Source: an uncultured Tateyamaria sp. (lineage in GTDB: Bacteria; Pseudomonadota; Alphaproteobacteria; Rhodobacterales; Rhodobacteraceae). From it: 64,000 nt of DNA. The notes under the pieces were generated by a model. That model ran no database searches and was not told where the DNA came from. It was given only the letters and a program-made list of their open reading frames with translations. Where the stretch lies: positions 1-64,000 of the forward strand of contig NZ_CANNGP010000026.1 in NCBI RefSeq assembly GCF_947504105.1, given 5' to 3'. The translations under genes and the position numbers were made by a program. Positions 1-13,561 of the stretch are shown in pieces. How positions within the stretch are numbered: position 1 is the stretch's first letter; each line of letters begins with the position of its first letter.

Positions 1-1
1 G

Positions 2-43
2 GCCATCAAGGAAACCGACCGCCCCTATCTTCTCAGAGAATAA
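2..43 (+). CDS. possible 3' end of an upstream gene (partial)
   Basis: One frame is open from the window edge to a TAA at 41-43 and would encode a 13-residue tail ending in RPYLLRE. The palindromic repeat beginning near 65 follows directly, as it follows other genes in this window. The fragment is too short to identify, and calling it coding is an inference from position only. Confidence 0.3.
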   Translation, partial: AIKETDRPYLLRE

Positions 44-64
44 AACAGAGGCAATGGAATACGC

Positions 65-112
65 ATAACCTCGGGGGTGAGGCGCTTTGCGCCGAGGGGG
101 CTGGCCCCCATA
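65..112. repeat. intergenic G/C-rich palindromic repeat, copy 1
   Basis: The stretch contains the core GGGGGCTGGCCCCCA preceded by ACCTCGGGGGT. A second small hairpin (GGCGC-ttt-GCGCC) is inserted between these two parts. The same two parts recur at about 11297-11330 and, inverted, at 17783-17820. It lies downstream of the minus-strand ureohydrolase gene and of the presumed plus-strand gene at the window edge, so it may act as a bidirectional terminator or 3'-end stabiliser. Confidence 0.7.
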
Positions 113-116
113 CGCG

Positions 117-1073
117 TCAATTGGTTCCGCGAGTGTGAAAGATGAAGCCCAGCAGTTTCATCAATACCTGTGCGGCCAGAATGGTCGTGGACCCTGTGGG
201 GTCATAATCCGGCGCAACTTCAACCAGATCAATGCCCACGATATCGTGCCGCTTGGCCGCTGCTTGCAGCATCTCAAGCACATCATAGTACAGAAAACCG
301 CCATGGCTGGGTGTGCCGGTGCCCGGCGCGATCGAGGGACAGAAGGCATCGATGTCGATGGTGATATAGAGCCGCGCGCCTTCGGGGATGCGGTCAATCA
401 CTCCCTTGGCCCCAAGCGCGCGCGCCTGACGGACCGAGAGGATGTCCGACCCCGCCGCGCGCGCATCATCGTAGCCCTCCTTGGCGGTCGAGCTGACATT
501 GCGGATACCGACCTGCGTCAGCCCGGTCACATAGTCACACTCTGCCGCGCGTCGCATGGGGTTGCCGTGACCATGCCGTACGCCGTGGCGTTCGTCGACA
601 AAATCCAGATGCGCATCGATCTGGAGGATATGGATGTCACCCTGACCGTCAAAGGCCCGGATGCAGGGGATGTTGACCGAGTGATCACCACCAATGGTGA
701 CGGGCAGGGCACCTGCGGCCAAGGCGGCCCGCACGCCTGCTTCTATGTTGGCGTGGCTGCCTTCCGTATCCGTGTGGATGATGTCCGCGTCGCCCATATC
801 GACGATGAGCACGGTTTCGGGCAGATAGGTCGCGTCGTCCTCATGATCATAGGCGCCGGCATGGCCAAAGCTGAACAGAGTGGACGCCTCGCGCACCGCC
901 CGCGGGCCGAACCGGGCACCGGACCGCCATTGCGTTCCAGCATCAAAGGGCGCCCCCAGAATGGCGACATCGGCGCTTAACTTGCTCCAATCTTCGACAT
1001 AGGGGCGTTTGCCGAAGGTTGAGATGCCGACAAAGGGCAGGTTCAGGCGGCCGGTATCGTATGTGTTCGTCAT
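117..1073 (-). CDS. speB: agmatinase-family ureohydrolase
   Basis: A 318-residue member of the arginase/agmatinase superfamily, Mn-dependent hydrolases that release urea from guanidino compounds such as agmatine or guanidinobutyrate. The metal-ligand motifs are in order: GGDHSV near residue 128, DAHLDF near 153 and TIDIDAF near 238, followed by PGTGTP. Length fits a full bacterial agmatinase. The start ATG is at 1071-1073, and the gene runs divergently from guaB. The true substrate cannot be read from the sequence; agmatine, giving putrescine, is the usual guess. No polyamine genes are adjacent. Confidence 0.85.
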   Translation of the reverse strand: MTNTYDTGRLNLPFVGISTFGKRPYVEDWSKLSADVAILGAPFDAGTQWRSGARFGPRAVREASTLFSFGHAGAYDHEDDATYLPETVLIVDMGDADIIHTDTEGSHANIEAGVRAALAAGALPVTIGGDHSVNIPCIRAFDGQGDIHILQIDAHLDFVDERHGVRHGHGNPMRRAAECDYVTGLTQVGIRNVSSTAKEGYDDARAAGSDILSVRQARALGAKGVIDRIPEGARLYITIDIDAFCPSIAPGTGTPSHGGFLYYDVLEMLQAAAKRHDIVGIDLVEVAPDYDPTGSTTILAAQVLMKLLGFIFHTRGTN

Positions 1074-1089
1074 GCGCGCACTCTGCTGA

Positions 1090-2637
<1,548 letters not shown>

Positions 2638-2681
2638 TAAAACAATGCGTTCTGGTGCGAAATTTATGTTGATATAGTTCC

Positions 2682-3842
2682 ATGACACCCGGCGCACGCG
2701 TGGCTGCGGCCATCGAGATACTTGATGCAATTGAAGGCGGGCAGCCTGCCGAGCGTGCACTCACCCGCTGGGCTCGTGCCAGCCGATTTGCCGGATCCAA
2801 GGACCGTGCAGCGGTTCGCGATCATGTTTTTGATGTCCTGCGACACTGGCGCAGCGATGCTGCGCGCGGCGGGGCCGAAACCGCGCGCGCGCGTCTGATC
2901 GGTCGATTGCGCGACCAAGGCATCGACCCGGACACGCTGTTTGATGGGCAAGGACACGCGCCTGCGCCGCTGTCTGATCTCGAACGCGCAAGCAGCGGGC
3001 CGCTCGAACCCAAGGGCGTAGCTTGGGATCTTCCGGACTGGTTGGTACCGGTCTTCGAGCGCAGTCTGGAAGTGGATGCCAAACAGACCGCGCTGGCTTT
3101 GACAGAACGTGCGCCGGTGACCTTGCGCGTGAACCTGTCGAAGTCGACTGTTTCAGACGTGCAGGCGGCCTTGATCGGGGACGGCATCACGACCGCAGCC
3201 AATCCACGTGCTGCGACAGCCTTGACCGTGACCGATGGCGCCCGACGTATTCGAAGCTCCAAAGCCTATGCCGACGGTCGGGTCGAAATGCAGGATGCTT
3301 CAAGCCAAGCAGCGGTTGCTGACCTTGGAACACCCGGGCGTGCGTTGGACATGTGCGCCGGAGGCGGCGGCAAAGCACTGGCCATGGCTGCGCTCGGTTG
3401 GTCTGTCACTGCAAGCGATATTGATATGGCTCGGATGGGTGATCTTCCCAACCGGGCAACGCGAGGGGGACACAAGATCATGATCTGTCCGCCAGAGCGC
3501 CTGATGCCAAGCGACAAGTTCGATCTGGTGTTCATAGACGCCCCTTGCTCTGGATCAGGCACTTGGCGACGCGCGCCCGATGCAAAGTGGGCCCTGACGC
3601 AGGACCGGCTGGATGCCCTGACGCAAACGCAGAGTGAAATTCTGACCCAAGCGGCGAAACATGTCGCACCAGGTGGCACGCTTGTTTATGCGACATGCTC
3701 TGTTTTGCAGAGCGAAAACGAAAAGCGGGTGCAAAACTTCACAGCGACTACTTCACAGTTTCGACTGCTTAGGACAAACCGTTGGCCGGTTGATGCATCG
3801 GGCGATGGGTTCTTTGCTGCACGCTTGACACGCGAGGGTTGA
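2682..3842 (+). CDS. RsmB/NOP-family RNA m5C methyltransferase
   Basis: A 386-residue SAM-dependent RNA cytosine-5 methyltransferase, probably acting on 16S rRNA. An N-terminal NusB-like helical region covers roughly the first 130 residues. The Rossmann catalytic domain follows, with the SAM loop DMCAGGGGKALAMA. Both catalytic cysteines are present, in DAPCSGSGTW and YATCSVLQSENE. The position downstream of guaB suggests co-transcription. The family is clear, but the exact modified base (RsmB C967 or another site) is inferred, so no symbol is given. Confidence 0.88.
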   Translation: MTPGARVAAAIEILDAIEGGQPAERALTRWARASRFAGSKDRAAVRDHVFDVLRHWRSDAARGGAETARARLIGRLRDQGIDPDTLFDGQGHAPAPLSDLERASSGPLEPKGVAWDLPDWLVPVFERSLEVDAKQTALALTERAPVTLRVNLSKSTVSDVQAALIGDGITTAANPRAATALTVTDGARRIRSSKAYADGRVEMQDASSQAAVADLGTPGRALDMCAGGGGKALAMAALGWSVTASDIDMARMGDLPNRATRGGHKIMICPPERLMPSDKFDLVFIDAPCSGSGTWRRAPDAKWALTQDRLDALTQTQSEILTQAAKHVAPGGTLVYATCSVLQSENEKRVQNFTATTSQFRLLRTNRWPVDASGDGFFAARLTREG

Positions 3843-3927
3843 ATAGGCCTTACTCAACCTCAGGTTTATCGTGCTGAGATACTTCGCCTTAAGCGTCGTG
3901 TCTCTCATACGCAGAAACGGACACTGT

Positions 3928-3942
3928 TTAAGAGCCAGTTAA
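3928..3942. promoter_or_regulatory. CtrA-type binding site upstream of cckA
   Basis: The sequence TTAA-GAGCCAG-TTAA, followed by C, matches the alphaproteobacterial CtrA full-site consensus TTAA-N7-TTAA(C). It lies about 50 bases before the proposed cckA start. CckA is the kinase at the head of the CckA-ChpT-CtrA phosphorelay, so the site would place cckA under feedback by its own output regulator. The match is read directly; binding is inferred. Confidence 0.5.
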
Positions 3943-3992
3943 CCGTTTTGGTCGCAGAAAGGCACAACGAATCGACAAGGATGAGGTGCCTG

Positions 3993-6299
3993 GTGTCCGA
4001 AAGCGCGCGATCGTCATTCAGTTTGACACACCCTGAAAAGGAGGGCTCGCATCGTGCTGTCAGCCTTTTGGGTGCGTCGGTTCTGTTGGGGGTTATGGGC
4101 GTGCTTGCGCCCGAACGCTTGATCCAGATGGGGTTGCTCGCAGCTTCGCTTGCTGTGATGGGCCTTGGCTTTGCCGCCACGTTTCTGGCGCGCAAATCCA
4201 GATCGCGCCATGAAAACACAATATCCACTATCGCAGCCTTTATTGAAAAGGATGCGTCCCCCAGCTTTGTCTGTACCACCGACGGCGAAGTGTTGCAGGC
4301 CAATGCAGCCGCGCGTCAGGCCTATGCTACCCGTCGGGGGGAGACGTTGGCAGGAACCTTGCGGAATACATTCGCAAATCCGGGCGGAATCCTGTTTCGG
4401 CTCAAAAATCAGGCCGGAATCGACGGAGCTGCACGCGAGGATATCGTGACCCGTAAGGGACACATGCGTCTCGCTGTACATGAAATGAAAGACGATACGC
4501 TGCTCTGGCGGCTTGAAGCTGCGCCGGACACGGGCCAAGGCCGTGGTACCGACGGTCCGGGCCTTCCCATGTTGATGGTGGGGCGAACGGGTGCAGTACT
4601 TTATATGAACGAGAGCGCGCGTAAACTTGTTGGCGGGCGCGTCAAAACGCTTGAAGCCGTTTTTGAACAGATCCCGGTGCGGTTGGGATCTGTAAACTCT
4701 TTGACGAACAATGATGGAGCGGTGGACGTTCTTGTCACGCAAGTCGATGCGGGCGCAGGTCGGCATGCATATTACCTTTTACCACCCCCGACCGATGATG
4801 AGGGCAAGGCGGGCAGTTGGACATCTCTTGAGGATTTACCCGTACCACTGGTTCGGTTTTCTCCGGATGGAGAGGTGCGTGGATTCAATCGCTGTGCGTC
4901 AGACCTGATCGGAACAAGCCTTGCCGAAGGAAAACACATCTCGGCTTTGATGGCTGGACTTGGTCGACCGATCAGCGATTGGCTTGAGGAAACGGCATCG
5001 GGGCGAGCAGTCCAACAGTCGGAATTTCTTAGGCTCACCCGCTCAGACAAGGAAATGTTTGTGCAGGTCGCACTCAACCGCATGAACGATGATGGCGAAG
5101 TTTCGGTGATCGCAGTTTTGGCGGATGCGACCGAACTCAAGACGCTTGAAGCACAGTTTGTACAAAGCCAGAAAATGCAGGCGATCGGACAGCTTGCGGG
5201 CGGTGTAGCCCATGACTTCAACAATCTGCTGACGGCCATTTCGGGCCATTGCGACTTGCTGTTGTTACGCCACGATCAAGGCGATCCGGACTATAGTGAC
5301 TTGGTGCAGATCAATCAGAATGCCAACCGTGCTGCCGCTTTGGTCGGTCAATTGCTGGCGTTCTCCCGCAAGCAAACGTTACGCCCGGAAGAGCTTGACC
5401 TGCGCGACACGATGTCCGACCTCACGCATCTTCTAAATCGCCTCGTCGGGGAAAAAGTCACCCTGAACCTGTCACACGACCCGGTTCTGAAGCCTATCCG
5501 CGCCGATAAACGGCAGTTGGAGCAGGTGTTGATGAACCTTGTCGTAAACGCGCGTGACGCGATGCCTGACGGCGGCGAGATACAGATTGATACCGAGTGC
5601 ATGACCTTGTCCGAACCACTGGAACGCGATCAGGTGAGTGTACCTGCGGGCGACTATGTTTGCCTGCGCGTCATAGATCAGGGCGTCGGCATTTCAGCCG
5701 ACAAGCTGCAAAAAGTATTCGAGCCGTTTTATACAACGAAAAAGACCGGAGAAGGTACCGGGCTGGGGCTTTCTACTGCCTACGGGATTGTGAAACAGAC
5801 GGGCGGTTTCATCTTTGTCGACAGCACGCTGGGGCAGGGCACCTGTTTTTCGATTATGTTCCCTGTCCTCGAAGTAACGACATCAAAGGCACCTGTCGCA
5901 AAGGCGCCCATCCAGGTTGCAGAGCCGAAACATGGCGATGGTGTGATTCTGCTGGTCGAAGATGAGGCGCCTGTGCGCGCCTTTGCCAGTCGGGCACTGC
6001 GTTTGCGAGGCTATACAGTGCTTGAAGCCGATTCAGCCGAAGCAGCGCTCAAAACGCTCGAAGATGTGTCATTGAATGTCGATCTGTTTGTGACCGATGT
6101 TGTCATGCCGGGAAAAGATGGCCCATCTTGGGTGCGTGAAGCGCTGCAAGAACGTCCTGATGTACGTGTTGTCTTTGTCTCGGGCTACGCCGAAGATCGG
6201 CTTACTGATCAACAGAGAGAGATTCCGAACTCGGTCTTCCTGCCAAAACCGTTCTCCCTCAACGATCTTGCAGAGACGGTCCACCAACAATTGCACTGA
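3993..6299 (+). CDS. cckA: hybrid sensor histidine kinase CckA
   Basis: The hybrid kinase that feeds phosphate through ChpT to CtrA. In Rhodobacterales that relay controls motility, gene-transfer-agent and related functions. Two membrane segments occur within the first 60 residues. PAS-like regions follow. The H-box [13 protein letters not shown] has its phospho-His near residue 406. The HATPase domain shows N, G1 (DQGVGIS) and G2 ([10 protein letters not shown]) motifs. A C-terminal receiver has its phospho-Asp in FVTDVVMPG near residue 702. The start is uncertain: GTG 3993 after AAGGATGAGG is chosen; ATG 3981 and TTG 3948 are in frame. It is convergent with the sulfotransferase-like gene. 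Confidence 0.93.
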   Translation: MSESARSSFSLTHPEKEGSHRAVSLLGASVLLGVMGVLAPERLIQMGLLAASLAVMGLGFAATFLARKSRSRHENTISTIAAFIEKDASPSFVCTTDGEVLQANAAARQAYATRRGETLAGTLRNTFANPGGILFRLKNQAGIDGAAREDIVTRKGHMRLAVHEMKDDTLLWRLEAAPDTGQGRGTDGPGLPMLMVGRTGAVLYMNESARKLVGGRVKTLEAVFEQIPVRLGSVNSLTNNDGAVDVLVTQVDAGAGRHAYYLLPPPTDDEGKAGSWTSLEDLPVPLVRFSPDGEVRGFNRCASDLIGTSLAEGKHISALMAGLGRPISDWLEETASGRAVQQSEFLRLTRSDKEMFVQVALNRMNDDGEVSVIAVLADATELKTLEAQFVQSQKMQAIGQLAGGVAHDFNNLLTAISGHCDLLLLRHDQGDPDYSDLVQINQNANRAAALVGQLLAFSRKQTLRPEELDLRDTMSDLTHLLNRLVGEKVTLNLSHDPVLKPIRADKRQLEQVLMNLVVNARDAMPDGGEIQIDTECMTLSEPLERDQVSVPAGDYVCLRVIDQGVGISADKLQKVFEPFYTTKKTGEGTGLGLSTAYGIVKQTGGFIFVDSTLGQGTCFSIMFPVLEVTTSKAPVAKAPIQVAEPKHGDGVILLVEDEAPVRAFASRALRLRGYTVLEADSAEAALKTLEDVSLNVDLFVTDVVMPGKDGPSWVREALQERPDVRVVFVSGYAEDRLTDQQREIPNSVFLPKPFSLNDLAETVHQQLH

Positions 6300-6304
6300 A
6301 GAGG

Positions 6305-6904
6305 TCAGGTGGCAGGAATGCTTTCATAGAGAGCGAACTCTTCCGCGAACTTCCGGCGAAAACGCTTTTCAACGTCCGATGACAATTCCAGTTCGCGCGT
6401 GGGTGAGACGTTTTCCTGGCCCAATTCAAAGGTCACGCCAAGTCGTTCACTCAGAAAAGATTGCAGTCGCTCCTGATCTTCGTACCGGAAGAGGTGTGTC
6501 ACACCCGTTCCATTCGGCTGACGTTCAAGAAACTTGTACTGGCTTCCGACATCCGCGAATTCGGGTTTCCTGCCCTTCATGTAAGCAAGCACGAAGTTAT
6601 CGAAACTAATGTCATGGGTGGCGTTTGGATTGCCTTCCATGAATGGGCGTTGCCGATATCGCCACCAACTGCCGAGCCAACTGATGGGTTCCCTCATAAC
6701 AGCCATTACATCCAGTTCGACTTCGCAAACATTCAGGAACATGGGGCGGATGAAGCGGTTGTAGCGATACACCGGTGCATGTTTCAGCGCGGGTGGTTCC
6801 GAAATCACCAGATCCGCGTGAGGTGCCAGCGCGGTTTCATAAGCAGAGGTGCCTGTCTTGGGCGTGGCCAGAAACGCCAGCCTTGCCTTGTAAAACACCA
6901 GCAT
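6305..6904 (-). CDS. sulfotransferase-family-like protein
   Basis: A 199-residue protein of uncertain function. The N-terminal FLATPKTGTSAYE resembles the 5'-phosphosulfate loop (PKTGTT/S) of PAPS-dependent sulfotransferases. The later MREPISWLGSWWRYR resembles their 3'-phosphate-binding R-x-P segment. It is shorter than classical sulfotransferases (about 250-300 residues), so it may be a minimal or divergent member. It sits between cckA and recA and is transcribed away from recA. The family assignment rests on these two motifs only and no substrate can be proposed. Confidence 0.6.
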   Translation of the reverse strand: MLVFYKARLAFLATPKTGTSAYETALAPHADLVISEPPALKHAPVYRYNRFIRPMFLNVCEVELDVMAVMREPISWLGSWWRYRQRPFMEGNPNATHDISFDNFVLAYMKGRKPEFADVGSQYKFLERQPNGTGVTHLFRYEDQERLQSFLSERLGVTFELGQENVSPTRELELSSDVEKRFRRKFAEEFALYESIPAT

Positions 6905-7025
6905 GTCCCGCCTCGTTTCGTTTTTTGTCCACTTTGCTTTGGATCGTAAACTACTCCTTAACCCGTGCCGACAAAAGGTAGGTGTATAGAAATTTATTGA
7001 AATGTTCTCGATTTGATCTCATAAG

Positions 7026-7040
7026 GAACACAAGGGGAAC
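7026..7040. promoter_or_regulatory. LexA (SOS) box upstream of recA
   Basis: GAAC-ACAAGGG-GAAC matches the alphaproteobacterial LexA operator, written GTTC-N7-GTTC on the other strand. It lies about 60 bases before the recA start. A related GTTC-N7-GATC occurs at 7004-7018. SOS control of recA is the expected arrangement. Confidence 0.75.
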
Positions 7041-7102
7041 ATTAAAGCAGTTGCGGCAGTGATTGCCGCCCCCCGGCGGGTATGACACAAAGGACCAAAG
7101 CA

Positions 7103-8182
7103 ATGGCAACGGCAGACCTTTTGACCATGACAAACAAGAAATCGGCAGACAAACAAAAGGCGCTCGACAGTGCCCTGGCTCAGATCGAACGGCAGTTCGG
7201 CAAGGGGTCGATCATGAAACTTGGCGATGAAAACGCCATCCAGGATATCAAGGCCAGCTCGACCGGATCGCTTGGCCTCGACATTGCGCTTGGCATTGGC
7301 GGCTTGCCCATGGGCCGGATTGTCGAAATCTACGGGCCCGAATCTTCGGGTAAAACCACGCTAACCCTGCACTGTGTGGCCGAACAACAGAAGGCTGGCG
7401 GCGTCTGTGCCTTTGTTGATGCAGAACATGCGCTTGACCCGCAATACGCCAAGAAGCTGGGTGTGAACATTGATGAGCTGCTGATTTCGCAGCCGGACAC
7501 CGGCGAACAAGCGCTTGAGATCACCGACACGTTGGTGCGCTCTGGTGCGGTGAACATGGTCATCGTTGATTCTGTGGCGGCTCTGACACCCAAGTCGGAA
7601 CTTGAAGGCGATATGGGCGATTCAAGTGTCGGCGTGCAGGCTCGCCTGATGAGCCAGGCCATGCGCAAGCTGACAGGTTCAATCAGCCGCTCGAACTGCA
7701 TGGTGATCTTCATTAACCAAATCCGGATGAAGATCGGCGTCATGTTTGGTTCGCCCGAAACCACCACGGGTGGCAACGCGCTGAAATTCTATTCCTCCGT
7801 ACGTCTCGACATTCGGCGGATCGGTTCTCTCAAGGATCGGGACGAAGTTGTTGGCAACGCCACTCGGGTAAAAGTCGTCAAGAACAAAGTGGCCCCGCCT
7901 TTCAAGCAGGTAGAGTTCGACATCATGTATGGTGAAGGTATCTCGAAAATGGGCGAACTCCTGGACCTTGGCGTCAAGGCAGGTGTGGTTGAAAAGTCGG
8001 GATCTTGGTTCAGCTACGGGGACGAACGGATCGGGCAGGGGCGGGAGAATGCCAAGACCTTCCTGAAGGAGAACAATCGCATCTCCTACGAGATCGAGGA
8101 CAAGATCCGCGCGGCACACGGGCTCGACTTCGATATGCCGGAAAATGAACAGGTCGGGGACGACGATATTCTTGAGGCGTGA
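7103..8182 (+). CDS. recA: recombinase RecA
   Basis: The DNA strand-exchange ATPase of homologous recombination and co-protease for LexA. Walker [10 protein letters not shown] and the core [13 protein letters not shown] are present, with the DNA-binding loop region [10 protein letters not shown]. The acidic C-terminus of bacterial RecA is intact. ATG 7103 is chosen because AAAGGA lies just upstream and the resulting MATADLL start is family-like; ATG 7082 is in frame and would add seven residues. A LexA box lies upstream and a strong terminator hairpin follows at 8238-8274. Confidence 0.98.
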   Translation: MATADLLTMTNKKSADKQKALDSALAQIERQFGKGSIMKLGDENAIQDIKASSTGSLGLDIALGIGGLPMGRIVEIYGPESSGKTTLTLHCVAEQQKAGGVCAFVDAEHALDPQYAKKLGVNIDELLISQPDTGEQALEITDTLVRSGAVNMVIVDSVAALTPKSELEGDMGDSSVGVQARLMSQAMRKLTGSISRSNCMVIFINQIRMKIGVMFGSPETTTGGNALKFYSSVRLDIRRIGSLKDRDEVVGNATRVKVVKNKVAPPFKQVEFDIMYGEGISKMGELLDLGVKAGVVEKSGSWFSYGDERIGQGRENAKTFLKENNRISYEIEDKIRAAHGLDFDMPENEQVGDDDILEA

Positions 8183-8237
8183 TGCATAAAGGGCTGGCGC
8201 GCCTGCAAGGGTAATCCGTCGGTTCAGGTATATTCAG

Positions 8238-8274
8238 AACGGGGCGTTGCACCTGCAGCGCCCCGTTTCGTTTG
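8238..8274 (+). terminator. rho-independent-type terminator after recA
   Basis: A stem AACGGGGCGTTGC / GCAGCGCCCCGTT (one G-T wobble) closes an ACCT loop and is followed by the T-rich TCGTTT. It separates recA from alaS. Confidence 0.8.
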
Positions 8275-8337
8275 TGGACACTGTCCGCCCTCGGGGCTAT
8301 GTCAAGACAACTGATCTGACGCCCCGGGACCATGCCC

Positions 8338-10992
8338 ATGCCATCGCTCAATGACATCCGCTCGACTTTTCTGAATTACTTTGAAAAACAAGGGCATGCG
8401 GTCGTGCCGTCCAGCCCACTGGTCCCGCGCAACGATCCCACGCTGATGTTCGTGAACTCGGGCATGGTTCAGTTTAAGAACATGTTTACCGGGCTTGAGC
8501 GACGCGACTATACCCGCGCCACGTCAGCTCAGAAATGCGTGCGCGCTGGGGGCAAGCACAATGACCTCGATAACGTAGGATATACTGCGCGCCACCACAC
8601 ATTTTTTGAGATGCTGGGCAATTTCAGCTTCGGCGACTACTTCAAGCACGAAGCGATCCCCTTCGCGTGGAACCTGATCACGGGCGAATTCGGGATTCCC
8701 AAGGAACGGCTTTATGTCACCGTGTATCACACGGATGATGAGGCGTTCGAGATATGGAAGAAGGTTGGCGTGCCCGAAGACCGGATTATCCGTATCGCGA
8801 CGTCTGACAATTTCTGGCAAATGGGCCCGACCGGTCCCTGCGGTCCGTGCACCGAGATTTTCTATGATCACGGCGATCATATCTGGGGCGGCCCGCCCGG
8901 CAGCCCGGAGGAGGATGGCGACCGTTTTATCGAGATCTGGAACATTGTTTTCATGCAGAACGAGCAGTTCGAAGATGGGTCTATGATCGATCTGGAGATG
9001 CAGTCCATCGATACCGGTATGGGGCTGGAGCGCATTGGGGCCCTGCTTCAAGGCAGCCACGACAACTACGATACGGACCTGTTCAAGTCGCTGATCGAAG
9101 CCTCTGCAGATGCGACGGGCGTTGATCCCTATGGCGATCAGAACGTGCATCACCGGGTGATTGCAGATCACCTGCGCTCGACCTCATTCTTGATTGCGGA
9201 TGGCGTGATGCCGTCGAATGACGGGCGCGGATACGTGCTGCGCCGGATCATGCGCCGCGCGATGCGGCATGCGCACCTTTTGGGGGCCAAGGACCCGGTC
9301 ATGTACCGGCTGGTGCCTGCGTTGGTGCAGCAGATGGGCGCGGCCTACCCGGAATTGGGGCAGGCGCAGGCGTTGATCACTGAAACACTGCAGGCCGAGG
9401 AAACCCGGTTCAAACAGACCCTCGACCGGGGCCTGAAGCTGCTGGATGACGAGTTGGCCGGGCTGGCCGACGGCGCGGACCTGTCGGGTGAAGCGGCCTT
9501 CAAGCTTTATGACACCTATGGCTTCCCGCTTGACCTGACGCAGGATGCCTTGCGTGAGAAGGGGCGTGGGGTGGACACGGACGGTTTTGACGCCGCCATG
9601 GCCGAACAGAAAGCCAAGGCGCGTGCCGCGTGGTCCGGCTCGGGCGAAGCGGCAGATGCAACTGTCTGGTTCGACGTGGCCGAGGCCAGCGGCGCAACCG
9701 AGTTCCTTGGCTATGACAGCGAAACCACCGAAGGGCAGATCGTTGCCCTCGTGATGGACGCTGCGCAGGTCGACAAGGCGGATACGGGCGCAAAGGTGCA
9801 TATCGCCTTCAACCAAACGCCATTCTACGCAGAAAGCGGTGGTCAGGTCGGTGATACCGGCATCATCCGCACGGAAAATGGTGAGGCGCGTGTGATCGAC
9901 ACACGCAAGACGGCCGATGTCTTTGTTCATATCGCTGAGGTGGTAAAAGGAAGCATTTCCAAGGGTGAAGCAGCTGTTCTTGAAGTGGACCACGCGAGAC
10001 GCACGACAATCCGGGCCAACCACTCGGCGACACACCTGCTGCACGAAGCGCTGCGCAAGGCGCTTGGGGATCACGTGGCGCAGCGCGGGTCGCTCAATGC
10101 GCCGGACCGCCTTCGTTTCGACTTCAGCCATGGCAAGGCGATGAGCCTTGCAGAATTGAACACGGTCGAGGCTGAGGTAAACGCCTATATCCGCCAGAAC
10201 GCACCGGTTGAGACGCGAATCATGACGCCCGATGATGCGCGTGACCTGGGGGCGCAAGCGCTGTTCGGCGAAAAATACGGTGATGAGGTGCGTGTGGTGT
10301 CCATGGGTACCGAAGCTGGATCGGGCAAAGGCATCAGCGGCGATACCTATTCGCTTGAATTGTGCGGCGGCACGCATGTGCGTCAGACGGGCGACATTGG
10401 CGCCTTTGTCACCCTGGGTGACAGCGCATCCAGCGCCGGCGTGCGTCGGATCGAGGCGCTGACGGGGCAGGCGGCCATGGACTATCTGCGCGGTCAGGAT
10501 CAGCTGTTGACGGAAACGGCCACCGAACTGAAAGCGCAGGCCCAGGATGTGCCATCCCGGGTCAAGGCGCTGATGGATGAACGCAAGGCGCTGGCCGCCG
10601 AAGTGGCGCAGCTGCGCCGTGATCTGGCCATGGCGGGAGGCGGACAAGCCGCACCCGAGGCCGAGGACGTGAACGGAACGCCGTTCCTCGCACAGGTGCT
10701 GAGCGGTGTGACAGGCCGGGATTTACCTGCTTTGATTGATGAACACAAAAGCCGCATGGGCACCGGTGCGATCCTTCTGATCGCGGATGCCGATGGCAAA
10801 GTGGCCGTGGCCGCCGGTGTCACGCAGGACAAGACCGACAGTGTGAACGCGGTTGATCTGGTCAAGGCCGCCGTGGTGGAACTGGGCGGCAAGGGTGGCG
10901 GTGGTCGCCCGGACATGGCCCAGGGCGGGGCCAAGGATGCAGCAAACGCGGACGCCGCCATCGCAGCGGCCAAAGCGGTCATGGGAGGATAA
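8338..10992 (+). CDS. alaS: alanyl-tRNA synthetase
   Basis: Charges tRNA-Ala. It contains the class II catalytic core ([18 protein letters not shown] near residue 80), the editing domain with [12 protein letters not shown] and the CGGTHV zinc-site motif, then a coiled coil and a C-terminal C-Ala domain. Full length is about 884 residues. ATG 8338 ([11 protein letters not shown]) is preferred as the family-typical N-terminus; ATG 8332 adds only two residues. The small DUF1330 gene follows after one base and is probably translationally coupled. Confidence 0.97.
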   Translation: MPSLNDIRSTFLNYFEKQGHAVVPSSPLVPRNDPTLMFVNSGMVQFKNMFTGLERRDYTRATSAQKCVRAGGKHNDLDNVGYTARHHTFFEMLGNFSFGDYFKHEAIPFAWNLITGEFGIPKERLYVTVYHTDDEAFEIWKKVGVPEDRIIRIATSDNFWQMGPTGPCGPCTEIFYDHGDHIWGGPPGSPEEDGDRFIEIWNIVFMQNEQFEDGSMIDLEMQSIDTGMGLERIGALLQGSHDNYDTDLFKSLIEASADATGVDPYGDQNVHHRVIADHLRSTSFLIADGVMPSNDGRGYVLRRIMRRAMRHAHLLGAKDPVMYRLVPALVQQMGAAYPELGQAQALITETLQAEETRFKQTLDRGLKLLDDELAGLADGADLSGEAAFKLYDTYGFPLDLTQDALREKGRGVDTDGFDAAMAEQKAKARAAWSGSGEAADATVWFDVAEASGATEFLGYDSETTEGQIVALVMDAAQVDKADTGAKVHIAFNQTPFYAESGGQVGDTGIIRTENGEARVIDTRKTADVFVHIAEVVKGSISKGEAAVLEVDHARRTTIRANHSATHLLHEALRKALGDHVAQRGSLNAPDRLRFDFSHGKAMSLAELNTVEAEVNAYIRQNAPVETRIMTPDDARDLGAQALFGEKYGDEVRVVSMGTEAGSGKGISGDTYSLELCGGTHVRQTGDIGAFVTLGDSASSAGVRRIEALTGQAAMDYLRGQDQLLTETATELKAQAQDVPSRVKALMDERKALAAEVAQLRRDLAMAGGGQAAPEAEDVNGTPFLAQVLSGVTGRDLPALIDEHKSRMGTGAILLIADADGKVAVAAGVTQDKTDSVNAVDLVKAAVVELGGKGGGGRPDMAQGGAKDAANADAAIAAAKAVMGG

Positions 10993-10993
10993 G

Positions 10994-11281
10994 ATGCCAG
11001 CACTCTGGATTGCACATGTCACCGTCACTGACGAAGAGGCGTACAAGAAATACGCCGCAGGCGCGACGGTTGCGATCGCCGATCATGGGGGAACGTTCAT
11101 CGCGCGCGGCGGCTGCTATGTGCAGCTAGAGGGCAAGGATCGCCCGCGCAACGTTGTCGCTAAATTCCCCGACGTGGAAACTGCCGAACGCTGCTATCAT
11201 TCCGATGCGTATCAGGCCGCACTTGAACACGCCCGCGGTGCATCCGAGCGCGAACTTCTGATTGTAGAGACCACGGAATAG
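10994..11281 (+). CDS. DUF1330-family small protein
   Basis: A 95-residue protein with the ferredoxin-like DUF1330 pattern: the WIAHVTVTDEEAYKKY opening, a central FIARGG strand and the NVVAKFPDVETAERCYHSDAY segment. The family's biochemical role is not established. The start is the ATG one base after the alaS stop, with GGAGGA immediately upstream inside alaS, so it is very likely co-translated with alaS. A palindromic repeat follows the gene. Confidence 0.8.
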   Translation: MPALWIAHVTVTDEEAYKKYAAGATVAIADHGGTFIARGGCYVQLEGKDRPRNVVAKFPDVETAERCYHSDAYQAALEHARGASERELLIVETTE

Positions 11282-11296
11282 GTCTTCTTCTGGCCA

Positions 11297-11330
11297 AAAA
11301 TACCTCGGGGGTCTGGGGGCTGGCCCCCAG
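11297..11330. repeat. intergenic G/C-rich palindromic repeat, copy 2
   Basis: AAAATACCTCGGGGGTCT is followed by GGGGGCTGGCCCCCAG, a hairpin-forming element between the convergent DUF1330 gene and typA. It shares both flank and core with the copies at 65-112 and 17783-17820. It could terminate both transcripts. Confidence 0.75.
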
Positions 11331-11337
11331 TCCGCCC

Positions 11338-13155
<1,818 letters not shown>

Positions 13156-13214
13156 GGACGGGCCTCATGAGTTGTTGCCCGGCCCATATAGCGCCGCAAT
13201 GCAGAATGAAAGGG

Positions 13215-13550
13215 TTAGTGTGTTGCCGTCTTCGAGAAGAGCTGGATCACCACGATACCTGCGATGATCAACCCAAGCCCAACGATGGCAGGCAGGTCCA
13301 GGCGCTGCCCAAACACCGCAAAACCAATCAAGGCAATCAGAAGAATCCCCAACCCCGACCAAAGGGCATAGGCGATGCCGACGGGGATGTACTTCAAAGC
13401 GATCCCAAGAAAGAAAAACGCTACACCATATGCCAATACCACCAGCAGCGTCGGTCCTACGCGCGTAAACTGGTTGCTGGCCTGCAGCGCGGTGGTGCCG
13501 ATAGTCTCGGCAGCAACGGCCAGGACAAGATAGATGTAGTGAAGGGGCAT
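13215..13550 (-). CDS. small multidrug resistance (SMR/EmrE-type) transporter
   Basis: A 111-residue inner-membrane protein with four predicted helices. The essential membrane-embedded glutamate is in the first helix (LAVAAETIGTTAL), and the family signature region AYALWSGLG is present. SMR proteins exchange protons for cationic drugs or, in some subtypes, guanidinium; the subtype cannot be fixed here. The Lrp-type regulator lies just upstream on the same strand, 11 bases away, suggesting a shared transcript. Confidence 0.9.
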   Translation of the reverse strand: MPLHYIYLVLAVAAETIGTTALQASNQFTRVGPTLLVVLAYGVAFFFLGIALKYIPVGIAYALWSGLGILLIALIGFAVFGQRLDLPAIVGLGLIIAGIVVIQLFSKTATH

Positions 13551-13561
13551 TGGATTGGCTT

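Noticed and set aside
87-980. A long plus-strand frame antisense to the ureohydrolase gene
   Set aside because: The minus strand encodes a complete agmatinase-family protein with all metal motifs. The plus-strand frame has no recognisable features and is a shadow of it.
9184-10647. A 487-residue minus-strand frame opposite alaS
   Set aside because: alaS has all catalytic and editing motifs on the plus strand. The antisense frame arises from GC-rich codon bias.
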